NCBI GenBank assembly: GCA_903912275.1
Contig: CAIWGR010000432.1
Location: 1-5,047, forward strand
Origin: an uncultured delta proteobacterium
Lineage (GTDB): Bacteria; Myxococcota_A; Bradymonadia; REDH01
Direction: 5' to 3'
Length of the DNA: 5,047 bases
Shown here: one piece after another, positions 1-5,047 of the stretch
Layout of the letters: the number at the start of each line of letters is the position of its first letter
How positions within the stretch are numbered: position 1 is the stretch's first letter
Translations under genes and position numbers: made by a program
Notes under the pieces: generated by a model
Databases searched by the model: none
Seen by the model: only the letters and a program-made list of their open reading frames with translations
What the model was told of the DNA's origin: nothing

Positions 1-756
1 AGGCTCACACTTTTTCTCGCGCTGCTGCTCCTCGCGGCCTGTGGTCGCGGAGCGCCTGCCGCGGCGCCGGCGGCCGCTACGGCGGCGGTTGCAGCGGCCG
101 GCGATGGCTCAGGGGAAGGCCGCGACCGTCCCATCTTTGGGCTGCCTCGTCTGCCTGGCACGACGATCGATTTCATGTCGGAGGCCTTGGCCCATGCCCG
201 CATCGCGTCGAGCGTGCGTGAGACGGTCGCGCTGCTTCTGGAGGTCGACAAGCGGTTCGCTGTGACGCGGTTTGACGGCGGCACCCGGCTTGTCGCGATG
301 GATGGAACCGGCCGGAGCATCTTTGTCTACCGGTTGCCGGGCGAGGGCGACACGATGCTCAGCTACTTCGCCGCAGCGCGGAGCCAGGAGGTGGGCGACG
401 GCTCTGCGGCTCCGCCCGCCGCAGCGGGTGCTCCACAGCAGGCACGCCGCGGTGCGGCCGCGCCGAGCGAGGCGGCATCGCAGGGCGAGACTGGCAAGAA
501 GGGGGGCATCAAGGTGGGCAGCGACGGGCTTCGATTCAGCCGTCCCGACTCCGTGGCCGCGATGCAGCGCCTTCTTGAACGGCCGGCACCTGCATCCCAT
601 GGCGGCGCCCGTCGGATTGTGCCCAACCAGCCCATTCTCGACGCGGCCGGCCGACAGACGGGCTACGAGCGCACGCTCTACGGCCGCGTGGTCCGTTCGA
701 GCCCGCCACCGCGCGTCACGCCTGTGCGGCGGAACGACGCCATGTCGCAGTATTGA
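1..756 (+). CDS. Hypothetical lipoprotein, 5'-truncated by window edge
   Basis: The frame is open from base 1 to a TGA at 754-756, giving 251 visible residues. The start codon lies just upstream of the window. Visible residues 2-13 are hydrophobic (LTLFLALLLLAA) and lead into Cys14 (TGT at 40-42), so LAAC is a good lipobox and the first few signal-peptide residues are missing. Gly follows the Cys, which does not resemble an Asp+2 inner-membrane retention signal. An Ala-rich spacer follows, then a compact-looking domain (about residues 40-128, with the stretch RFDGGTRLVAMDGTGRSIFV), an Ala/Pro/Gln/Gly low-complexity linker (about 130-168) and a basic C-terminal part ending in MSQY. I do not recognise the family. 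An internal ATG at 175 gives a shorter version, but that would discard the lipobox. The gene ends 7 nt before the metalloprotease gene, suggesting cotranscription. The lipoprotein call is fairly firm; the function is unknown. Confidence 0.75.
   Translation, partial: RLTLFLALLLLAACGRGAPAAAPAAATAAVAAAGDGSGEGRDRPIFGLPRLPGTTIDFMSEALAHARIASSVRETVALLLEVDKRFAVTRFDGGTRLVAMDGTGRSIFVYRLPGEGDTMLSYFAAARSQEVGDGSAAPPAAAGAPQQARRGAAAPSEAASQGETGKKGGIKVGSDGLRFSRPDSVAAMQRLLERPAPASHGGARRIVPNQPILDAAGRQTGYERTLYGRVVRSSPPPRVTPVRRNDAMSQY
19..42 (+). other. Lipoprotein signal: hydrophobic core and LAAC lipobox
   Basis: Codons 7-14 of the open frame read ALLLLAAC. The invariant Cys (TGT at 40-42) is the expected lipidation and signal peptidase II site, and it is preceded by Leu-Ala-Ala. 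This places the true start only a few codons upstream of the window and argues against the internal ATG at 175. Confidence 0.75.
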
Positions 757-763
757 GTCACAG

Positions 764-1945
764 ATGAAGAACGGTCTCCTCATGCTCCTCCTGATGCTGC
801 TGCCGACTGGCAGCGCCTGGGCAGAGGCATGGGGCGACGCCTGCAACGCCTGCCCGCCCGACGCCCGGTGGCGGGAGGGGGCTGCGGTGACTTTTGAGGT
901 GCCGAGCGGGGTGCTCAGCGGCAGCCTCGCCTACGACCTCCGCGATGCCGCGCAGGTCTGGCAGGAGGGCCCCTGTGATGCGCCCGGTTTCACTGCAGAG
1001 GCGGTAGACCAGACCCGCTTTGAGCGTGATGGGGTAAACGCTGTGGTGTTTGCGGCGTTTGCGCCCGACACGGGCGATGCGGAGTCGGTGGTGGCAGCCA
1101 CCTGCAACCGGTGCGATGCGGAGGGCTTCATCGTGGAGTCGGACATCGAACTCTTCGGCCCGCAGGAGCTCTGGAACGATAACTGCTTGAGCGCCTCGTT
1201 CTCGCAGCGCGGCGTGTTGCTGCACGAGCTCGGCCACACGCTCGGACTCGCAGACGGCTACGACGATGGCGGGCGGGTCATGTATGCGGTGGTGAGCACC
1301 GACCAGAGCCAGCGGTTCGGAAGCCCTGCTGCGGCCGACTTTGCCGCGCTCTGCGGCCGCTACGGCGTCCGGCCGGATGCCGCTCTCTTCACACCGGTTT
1401 CGCAGAGCTGCGTTGACTCGTTCGGGCGGGTCGGGGAGCCGTGCGACGGTCAGGGACCGAGCCCCGCAGGGCTGCTCTGCGTGGGCTTCGACGATGCCGC
1501 CCGCTGGGTGGCGCGTTGCGATGCATGGCAGGCCTGCGAGCCCGGGGCGACCTGCGTTTCGCTGGGCGAAGAGGGCGAAGAGATGGGTTTCTGCGCGCCG
1601 GATGCGCCGCTGGTCGCGGCCACGGTAGGCGAGCCCTGCAGGCAGGATGCGGAGTGTGCTGAGGGCCTCTGCGGCGCCGAGCCGGGTGAGGCAGGGCGCT
1701 GCCTTCAGGCGTGTGGCCCGAGCCTATCTTGCAGTGGCGCCTGCAGGGATGTGGTGAAGGCGGGCGCCTACCGCGGCCGCTGGTGCGAGATGGCCTCGGC
1801 GCCGACGCCGGCCTCGCGGATTCAGCCGGGCTGCGCGACCTCGTCTTCGGTGGGTTGGCCGTCGGCCCTGCTGTTCGGATTGCTGCTGCTCGCGCGCCGG
1901 CGCCATCGGGCGATCCGGCTTGCCACCCGATGCGGCGCGCCGTAA
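764..1945 (+). CDS. Matrixin-like zinc metalloprotease with Cys-rich modules and MYXO-CTERM-like tail
   Basis: This encodes 393 residues, predicted to be a secreted or surface-anchored endopeptidase. Residues 1-20 form a Sec signal peptide (MKNGLLMLLLMLL, likely cleavage after AWA). The catalytic domain spans about residues 40-195. It carries the metzincin zinc site HELGHTLGLAD (His154, Glu155, His158, Gly161, Asp164) and a Met-turn candidate at Met173 in RVMY. Upstream, GVNAVVF and VESDIELF (Asp127, Glu129) match the matrixin pattern. Asp replaces His as the third ligand, as occurs in some metzincins. No prodomain or cysteine switch is evident. Two Cys-rich modules (223-277 and 288-341) follow, then a C-terminal Cys, hydrophobic stretch and RRRHR. 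There are 24 cysteines overall, consistent with an oxidising location. ATG 764 is chosen because it gives the whole signal peptide; only a weak GAG (755-757) precedes it, so translation may be coupled to the upstream gene. The frame continues open upstream to 272, but that part is a shadow of the lipoprotein gene. The substrate is unknown. Confidence 0.88.
   Translation: MKNGLLMLLLMLLPTGSAWAEAWGDACNACPPDARWREGAAVTFEVPSGVLSGSLAYDLRDAAQVWQEGPCDAPGFTAEAVDQTRFERDGVNAVVFAAFAPDTGDAESVVAATCNRCDAEGFIVESDIELFGPQELWNDNCLSASFSQRGVLLHELGHTLGLADGYDDGGRVMYAVVSTDQSQRFGSPAAADFAALCGRYGVRPDAALFTPVSQSCVDSFGRVGEPCDGQGPSPAGLLCVGFDDAARWVARCDAWQACEPGATCVSLGEEGEEMGFCAPDAPLVAATVGEPCRQDAECAEGLCGAEPGEAGRCLQACGPSLSCSGACRDVVKAGAYRGRWCEMASAPTPASRIQPGCATSSSVGWPSALLFGLLLLARRRHRAIRLATRCGAP
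1223..1282 (+). other. Metzincin zinc-binding site and Met-turn
   Basis: The HExxHxxGxxD motif is encoded at 1223-1255 (HELGHTLGLAD), and the Met of RVMY follows nine residues after the motif's Asp, at 1280-1282. His154, His158 and Asp164 would bind zinc and Glu155 would be the general base. All key residues are intact, so the protease is predicted to be active. Confidence 0.88.
1430..1594 (+). repeat. Cys-rich module 1 of the metalloprotease
   Basis: Residues 223-277 begin VGEPC and run through GLLC, ARC, QACEP and ATC to GFC. The order and spacing of cysteines parallel the module at 1625-1786. This looks like a diverged tandem protein-level duplication, probably a disulfide-stabilised domain that supports surface display or substrate binding. 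Confidence 0.65.
1625..1786 (+). repeat. Cys-rich module 2 of the metalloprotease
   Basis: Residues 288-341 begin VGEPC and run through AEC, GLC, GRC, QACGP, LSC and GAC to RWC. It aligns by eye with the module at 1430-1594 (55 versus 54 residues) but has two more cysteines. Cys-rich segments of this kind are familiar from secreted myxobacterial proteins; the specific fold is not identified. Confidence 0.65.
1832..1909 (+). other. MYXO-CTERM-like C-terminal sorting signal
   Basis: Residues 357-382 run from Cys357 (in PGC) through a Ser-rich spacer and a hydrophobic stretch (about 363-377, VGWPSALLFGLLLLA) to a basic RRRHR cluster. This Cys, membrane segment and Arg-cluster order is the layout of MYXO-CTERM tails, which are thought to be processed by CPBP-family myxosortases so that the protein is anchored at the cell surface. 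An 11-residue extension follows the Arg cluster, longer than is typical. The call is made from the pattern only; a plain C-terminal anchor is the alternative. Confidence 0.6.
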
Positions 1946-1959
1946 CGGTTGGCACCGTT
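1944..1959 (+). other. Small inverted repeat overlapping the protease stop codon
   Basis: AACGGT and ACCGTT form a perfect 6-bp stem around a TGGC loop. The left arm includes the last two bases of the TAA stop codon at 1943-1945. Two G-U pairs could extend the stem. No T-rich tract follows, so a strong intrinsic terminator is unlikely. It may be chance, or a weak attenuator or mRNA-stability element between the protease and the SpoIID gene. Confidence 0.35.
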
Positions 1960-1993
1960 GTTGGAGCAAGGTGGCGGATGTTCTGGGCTGGTT

Positions 1994-1999
1994 GGAGAG
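1994..1999 (+). promoter_or_regulatory. Candidate ribosome binding site for the SpoIID gene
   Basis: GGAGAG lies just before the ATG at 2002, with its GGAG core 4 nt away, which is somewhat close. A competing site, AAGGTGG at 1968-1974, precedes an in-frame ATG at 1978. The codons between the two starts (including AGA, GCA and GGT) lack the G/C third-position bias of the gene, which favours 2002. Confidence 0.45.
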
Positions 2000-2001
2000 C
2001 A

Positions 2002-3690
2002 ATGGCGGGCGAGCGGTGGCGGGGACGCTGCTGCCTCGCTGCTGCGCTGGTACTCCTGTTGCCCGCGACGCGCGGTCAGGCCGGAGAGCTGACCCGGGGC
2101 GACCGGTTGGCCATTCTCTACAGCCCGCAGCTCCGCTTCTCTGCAGACCGTGAGCCGCTCATCCGCGTTGGCCTCATGGATGCGGCCGCGGAGGTACGGC
2201 TGACTGCCAACACGCCCGTGCAGATCGATCCCATGGGTGATGGTGGGCTTGCTGTCGACGTACCGGCGAACACGGCCCTCACGGTCCGCATCCGCGGCGG
2301 CGAGCCGGGGCGTTACAGCTACGCGGTGGTCGTCTCGGAGCTGCCGGCCGATTCGCTCGCGGGTGCCGAGCGGCTGGTTTCACAGTGGCAGGGGCTCGGC
2401 TGGGATGCGGAGGTGCTGCAGGTTGGCGCGGTGTTCGCGGTGGATGGGCAGCGGTTCGATACCCGAAAGCTGCTGATCGCAGTCGGGCGGACCTCGTCGC
2501 AGCCGGAGGCAGAGTCGCTGGCGGAGCGGCTGGCATCCGAGCGGGGCGTGGATGCGACGGTACATTCGGAGCTGGCCGACTACCCTGGTGGCTGGTTCGA
2601 CGTGTCGGGGCTGCCCGGCGGCGTCGTGGTGCACAGCCGCGATCTCGCCTGGCTGCGCGGCCGCGCCGAGACCGTCTTCACGGTCGAAGATGTGGTCTAT
2701 GACCGCGGCACGAAGGGCGAAGGCAAAGAGAAGCGTCGCTATGTTGGCTCTCTGATTTTCGCCGCCGATCGCGGGGGGCAGATGGTGCTCGTGAACGAGG
2801 TGGGACTGGAGCGGTTGGTGGAGGGCGTGCTGCCGTCAGAGATGTATGTCTCTGCACCCGTCGAAGCGCTCCGCGCACAGGCCGTCGCGGCCCGCTCCGA
2901 GGTGCTCGGCTCGCTTGGCACGCGCTACACCGCCGATCCCTACATGACCTGCTCCGATCAGCGCTGTCAGGTCTACAAGGGCATCGGCGCCGAAACGGCG
3001 ACGACGACGGCTGCGGCGCGGCAGACGCGCGGGCTTGTGCTGGCGAGCGGAGACGCCCTCATCCGCGCCTCCTTCTCGGCCAACAATGGCGGCTTTGCGG
3101 GGGGCAACGACACGACGTGGGGAAGCGAGCCGCTGAGCTACCTGCAGCCCCACTACGACGGTGCGGAACCCTCGTCGAAGTACGAGGCCGGTATCGGCAG
3201 CGACGCGGCGGTTGCCGCCTTCTTGGATGCCCCCGGCGACGTGTTGTCGAACATCCGTGAGTTCGGCGCGCAGGCTTCGTTTCGTTGGCGGGTGGAGCTG
3301 AACGCCTCGCAGCTTGCGGAGGCGGTCGCGAAGCGGCAGTCGGTGGGCAGGGTTCGTTCCATCCGCGTTGCCGATCGCGACCGGAGCGGGCGCGCCACGC
3401 GGCTCGAGGTGGAGGGCGACGCGGGGAGCCTTGTGGTGGAGCGGGAGCTGAACATCCGTCGCTCGCTGGGCAGCCTGCGCAGCGCGCTGTTTGTGCTTGA
3501 GCCGACGACGAACGCCGCGGGCTTCGTCGAAAAGCTGGTCATCCGCGGCGGCGGTTTCGGGCACGGCGTAGGCATGTGTCAGACGGGCGCAATCGGCGCA
3601 GCGCAGCGCGGCTGGACCGCAGAGCAGATCCTCGAGCGCTACTACCCGGGAACTTCGCTGCGGAACCTCTATGCGGCGGGGAGCCAATGA
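2002..3690 (+). CDS. SpoIID/LytB domain protein, probable peptidoglycan lytic transglycosylase
   Basis: This encodes 562 residues. Residues 1-26 form a Sec signal peptide (basic MAGERWRGR, then CCLAAALVLLLP, cleavage near GQA). Residues about 105-190 contain two half-repeats (YAVVVSELP with LVSQWQGLGWDAEV; LIAVGRT with LAERLASERGVDATV) that resemble a SPOR peptidoglycan-binding domain; this is tentative. The SpoIID domain covers about 249-555. Its signatures are GVLPSEM with the expected catalytic Glu280, EALRAQAVAAR, the C-x4-C pair Cys317/Cys322 before QVYKG, ANNGG, and the terminal GFGHGVGMCQTGA (His521) followed by ILERYYPGTSL. SpoIID proteins cleave glycan strands, preferring strands stripped of stem peptides, and are not limited to spore formers. 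The gene is fully open with no missing motif. Its last codon and stop overlap the TolC-family start by ATGA, implying translational coupling. An alternative start is ATG 1978 (570 residues). The family assignment is strong; the cellular role is unknown. Confidence 0.92.
   Translation: MAGERWRGRCCLAAALVLLLPATRGQAGELTRGDRLAILYSPQLRFSADREPLIRVGLMDAAAEVRLTANTPVQIDPMGDGGLAVDVPANTALTVRIRGGEPGRYSYAVVVSELPADSLAGAERLVSQWQGLGWDAEVLQVGAVFAVDGQRFDTRKLLIAVGRTSSQPEAESLAERLASERGVDATVHSELADYPGGWFDVSGLPGGVVVHSRDLAWLRGRAETVFTVEDVVYDRGTKGEGKEKRRYVGSLIFAADRGGQMVLVNEVGLERLVEGVLPSEMYVSAPVEALRAQAVAARSEVLGSLGTRYTADPYMTCSDQRCQVYKGIGAETATTTAAARQTRGLVLASGDALIRASFSANNGGFAGGNDTTWGSEPLSYLQPHYDGAEPSSKYEAGIGSDAAVAAFLDAPGDVLSNIREFGAQASFRWRVELNASQLAEAVAKRQSVGRVRSIRVADRDRSGRATRLEVEGDAGSLVVERELNIRRSLGSLRSALFVLEPTTNAAGFVEKLVIRGGGFGHGVGMCQTGAIGAAQRGWTAEQILERYYPGTSLRNLYAAGSQ
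2839..2970 (+). other. SpoIID catalytic Glu and C-x4-C region
   Basis: Glu280 (GAG at 2839) sits in PSEM, at the position of the catalytic Glu of SpoIID. Cys317 (2950) and Cys322 (2965) flank SDQR before QVYKG. Paired cysteines at this point are reported to help bind zinc in some SpoIID proteins; whether they bind metal or form a disulfide here cannot be seen from sequence. Confidence 0.7.
3687..3690 (+). other. ATGA start/stop overlap coupling SpoIID and TolC-family genes
   Basis: The ATG at 3687-3689 overlaps the TGA at 3688-3690. This is the classic arrangement for translational coupling by terminating and re-initiating ribosomes. No clear Shine-Dalgarno is needed, although GCGGGGAG just upstream (3676-3683) could serve as one. 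Confidence 0.8.
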
Positions 3691-5047
3691 GTCGCCAGGT
3701 CGGAGTCTTGTTTGCCATCCTGCTCCTGCTGCTCGGCAGCGCCGCGCAGGCGGGTGAGGGGAGCGGCTTCACGGAGCTGCGGTTGACGCGTGCGCAGCTG
3801 CTCGCGGAGCTGTCGGCCCGCAACCCTGCGGTGGCCGACGCGATGTCTGCCGTGCGCGAGGCGGAGATTGCAGAGCAGGCGCTCGATGCGCGCTGGTCAT
3901 GGGGGCTGCAGGCCACTGTTGGCTACGATCAGAACGAGTCCTATCCTGGCGGGAGCGGTCGCGGCGAGCTGAGCACCGACGGGCTGGGGCGCTGGTCGAT
4001 GGGGCTCGCCAAGGCGCTGCCCTGGGGGACCACGATGGCGCTGACGCTCGGGCAGGTTCGCCGGACGCAGTCTGTGCCCTGTTCGACCGGCAGCGAGGAG
4101 GGTCTCTATATCCCCTGCCTCTTCTTTGGTGCGGAGAAGAGCCCGATTGAGCTCGGGCCGTGGTTCACAACGGCGCTGAGCGTGAATCTGACGCAGCCGC
4201 TCCTCAAGGGAGCAGGTCGCGGTGCCTCGGAGGTGGTGGAGCGCCAGGCTGCGCTGGAGCGGGAGGCGCGTCGCAAGAGCGCGTCGGGTCTGGTTGCACG
4301 CGCCTCGCTCGAGGCGCTTACGCTCTACACCCGCTGGGTTGCCGCGAGCGCCGAACTCTCCGATCTCCGCGCCTCCTTGGAGCGATCCAAGCGGCTCACC
4401 GAGATGGCGAAGGCGCTGGTCGAGGCAGACCAGCTGGCCGAGGTGGAGGTTGCCTCGTTCGCGGTCCGCGAGCTGTCGCTGCGTGAAGCGCTGATGACGG
4501 CAGAGGAGTCGATTGCGCTGCTGGGCGCGGGGCTGGCTGCTGCGATTGGCGCGCCGTCCGACGCCGTCGTGGTTCCGACCGAGGGGCTGCGAACATGGTT
4601 GCCGCCGACCGACAGCGCCGAAGCGCTCTGCGCGGAGGCCGTTACCGTGGATCCAAGGCTTCAGGAGTTGGCGACGCGCCGGCAGCAGGCGGCGCTCGGG
4701 GTGGAGACGGCACGCGAAGAGGGGCGCCCGTCGCTCGACCTTACCGGCTCGCTCTCGCCATCGGGCACCTCCGACGGCTGGAGCGGGAGCATCTCCGATG
4801 CTGCCGCCATGGAGGCCCGCGGCTATGGAGCCGCCCTCACGCTGACGATGCCGCTCGACCATGTGGCCGCAGATGCGCGGCTGGAGCAGGCGATGCTGGT
4901 CGGCGAACGGCTCCGCACCCAGCAGGCTGCGCTCGAGACCACTGTCTGCCGTGAGGTCGGCGTGAGCCGAGAGCGGCTCGCGACGATGGGCGCCCGCAGG
5001 GCCTTGGCTGCCCAGCGGAGCGAGCAGACCGCACGCCTCCTTGCCGC
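3687..5047 (+). CDS. TolC-family outer-membrane efflux/secretion protein, 3'-truncated
   Basis: The frame stays open from ATG 3687 to the window end (453 full codons plus two bases), so the C-terminus is missing. Residues 1-22 form a Sec signal peptide (MSRQVGVLFAILLLLLGSAAQA). The rest has the two-repeat TolC layout. In repeat 1, LTRAQLLAELSARNPAVADA starts the first long helix. A beta-rich section follows (about residues 75-175), with ALPWGTTMALTLG and the characteristic NLTQPLLKGAG at 167-177. A long Ala/Glu/Arg helix pair (about 178-285) comes next. Repeat 2 begins near VDPRLQELATRRQQAA and reaches its beta section at YGAALTLTMPL (380-390) and the following helix. Such proteins trimerise as outer-membrane beta-barrels with periplasmic alpha-barrels, and partner with adaptor and inner-membrane pump proteins. 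Cys132 and Cys144 lie in a probable external loop and may pair. No adaptor or pump is in view, so export substrate and system type are unknown. Given usual family lengths, perhaps several dozen residues are missing. Confidence 0.88.
   Translation, partial: MSRQVGVLFAILLLLLGSAAQAGEGSGFTELRLTRAQLLAELSARNPAVADAMSAVREAEIAEQALDARWSWGLQATVGYDQNESYPGGSGRGELSTDGLGRWSMGLAKALPWGTTMALTLGQVRRTQSVPCSTGSEEGLYIPCLFFGAEKSPIELGPWFTTALSVNLTQPLLKGAGRGASEVVERQAALEREARRKSASGLVARASLEALTLYTRWVAASAELSDLRASLERSKRLTEMAKALVEADQLAEVEVASFAVRELSLREALMTAEESIALLGAGLAAAIGAPSDAVVVPTEGLRTWLPPTDSAEALCAEAVTVDPRLQELATRRQQAALGVETAREEGRPSLDLTGSLSPSGTSDGWSGSISDAAAMEARGYGAALTLTMPLDHVAADARLEQAMLVGERLRTQQAALETTVCREVGVSRERLATMGARRALAAQRSEQTARLLA

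Noticed and set aside
61..110. GCGGC-rich repeat near the left edge
   Set aside because: It is explained by an Ala-rich linker after the lipobox encoded with GC-rich codons; there is no regular repeat unit.
272..763. Upstream extension of the metalloprotease frame from an ATG at 272
   Set aside because: It overlaps the lipoprotein gene in another frame, reads as Arg/Ala-rich nonsense, and would bury the good signal peptide that begins at 764.
109..846. Long minus-strand open frame opposite the lipoprotein gene
   Set aside because: Arg/Ala/His-rich composition with no recognisable motif, typical of a GC-rich antisense shadow. The plus-strand frame carries a lipobox and keeps its spacing to the next gene.
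1389..1955. Minus-strand open frame opposite the Cys-rich part of the protease
   Set aside because: Pro/Arg/Ala low-complexity product; the plus-strand pattern of repeated cysteine modules is clearly the coding one.
1944..1959. Intrinsic transcription terminator
   Set aside because: The stem is only 6 bp and no run of T follows, so it is listed as an unassigned inverted repeat instead.
1711..2001. Longer SpoIID starts at 1711, 1930 or 1978
   Set aside because: 1711 and 1930 lie within the protease gene, and the sequence before 2002 lacks the codon bias of the gene. 2002 gives a clean signal peptide; 1978 remains a possible alternative.
2836..3687. 283-residue minus-strand open frame opposite the SpoIID gene
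   Set aside because: The plus strand encodes all SpoIID motifs here; the antisense product is Arg-rich with no domain.
3897..4862. 321-residue minus-strand open frame opposite the TolC-family gene
   Set aside because: It has no recognisable motif and an Arg/Gln/His-rich composition. The plus-strand frame has a signal peptide, TolC-family motifs and a coupled start.

Overview
The window is a compact, GC-rich stretch with strong G/C preference at third codon positions. It reads as four consecutive plus-strand genes for exported or envelope proteins with almost no intergenic DNA. A cysteine-bearing C-terminal tail (Cys, hydrophobic segment, RRRHR) on the second gene resembles MYXO-CTERM sorting signals, and that protein is rich in cysteines arranged in repeated modules. 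The third gene is a SpoIID/LytB-type protein in what appears to be an outer-membrane-bearing bacterium. Together these suggest a member of the Myxococcota or a related former 'deltaproteobacterial' lineage. This taxonomic call is inference; no rRNA or other marker gene is present.

Layout: (1) 1-756, the 5'-truncated end of an unrecognised lipoprotein gene with an LAAC lipobox. (2) 764-1945, a matrixin-like (metzincin) zinc metalloprotease with a Sec signal peptide, an HELGHTLGLAD zinc site, two Cys-rich VGEPC modules and a MYXO-CTERM-like tail. (3) 2002-3690, a signal-peptide-bearing SpoIID/LytB-domain protein, probably a peptidoglycan lytic transglycosylase, with a possible SPOR-like region ahead of the catalytic domain. 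(4) 3687-5047, a TolC-family outer-membrane efflux/secretion channel protein that overlaps gene 3 by ATGA and runs off the right edge.

Spacing between genes is 7 nt, 56 nt and a 4-nt overlap, so the four are probably one transcription unit. A 6-bp inverted repeat overlaps the stop codon of gene 2 but lacks a T-tract. All four products are predicted to leave the cytoplasm: a lipid-anchored protein, a secreted or surface-anchored protease, a periplasmic peptidoglycan enzyme and an outer-membrane channel. A plausible but unproven reading is an envelope-assembly or secretion locus in which the SpoIID enzyme opens or remodels the glycan layer for a TolC-type channel. Adaptor (HlyD-like) and pump genes, if they exist, would lie beyond the right edge. 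No RNA gene, mobile element, CRISPR array or gene-free stretch above 300 bases was seen.
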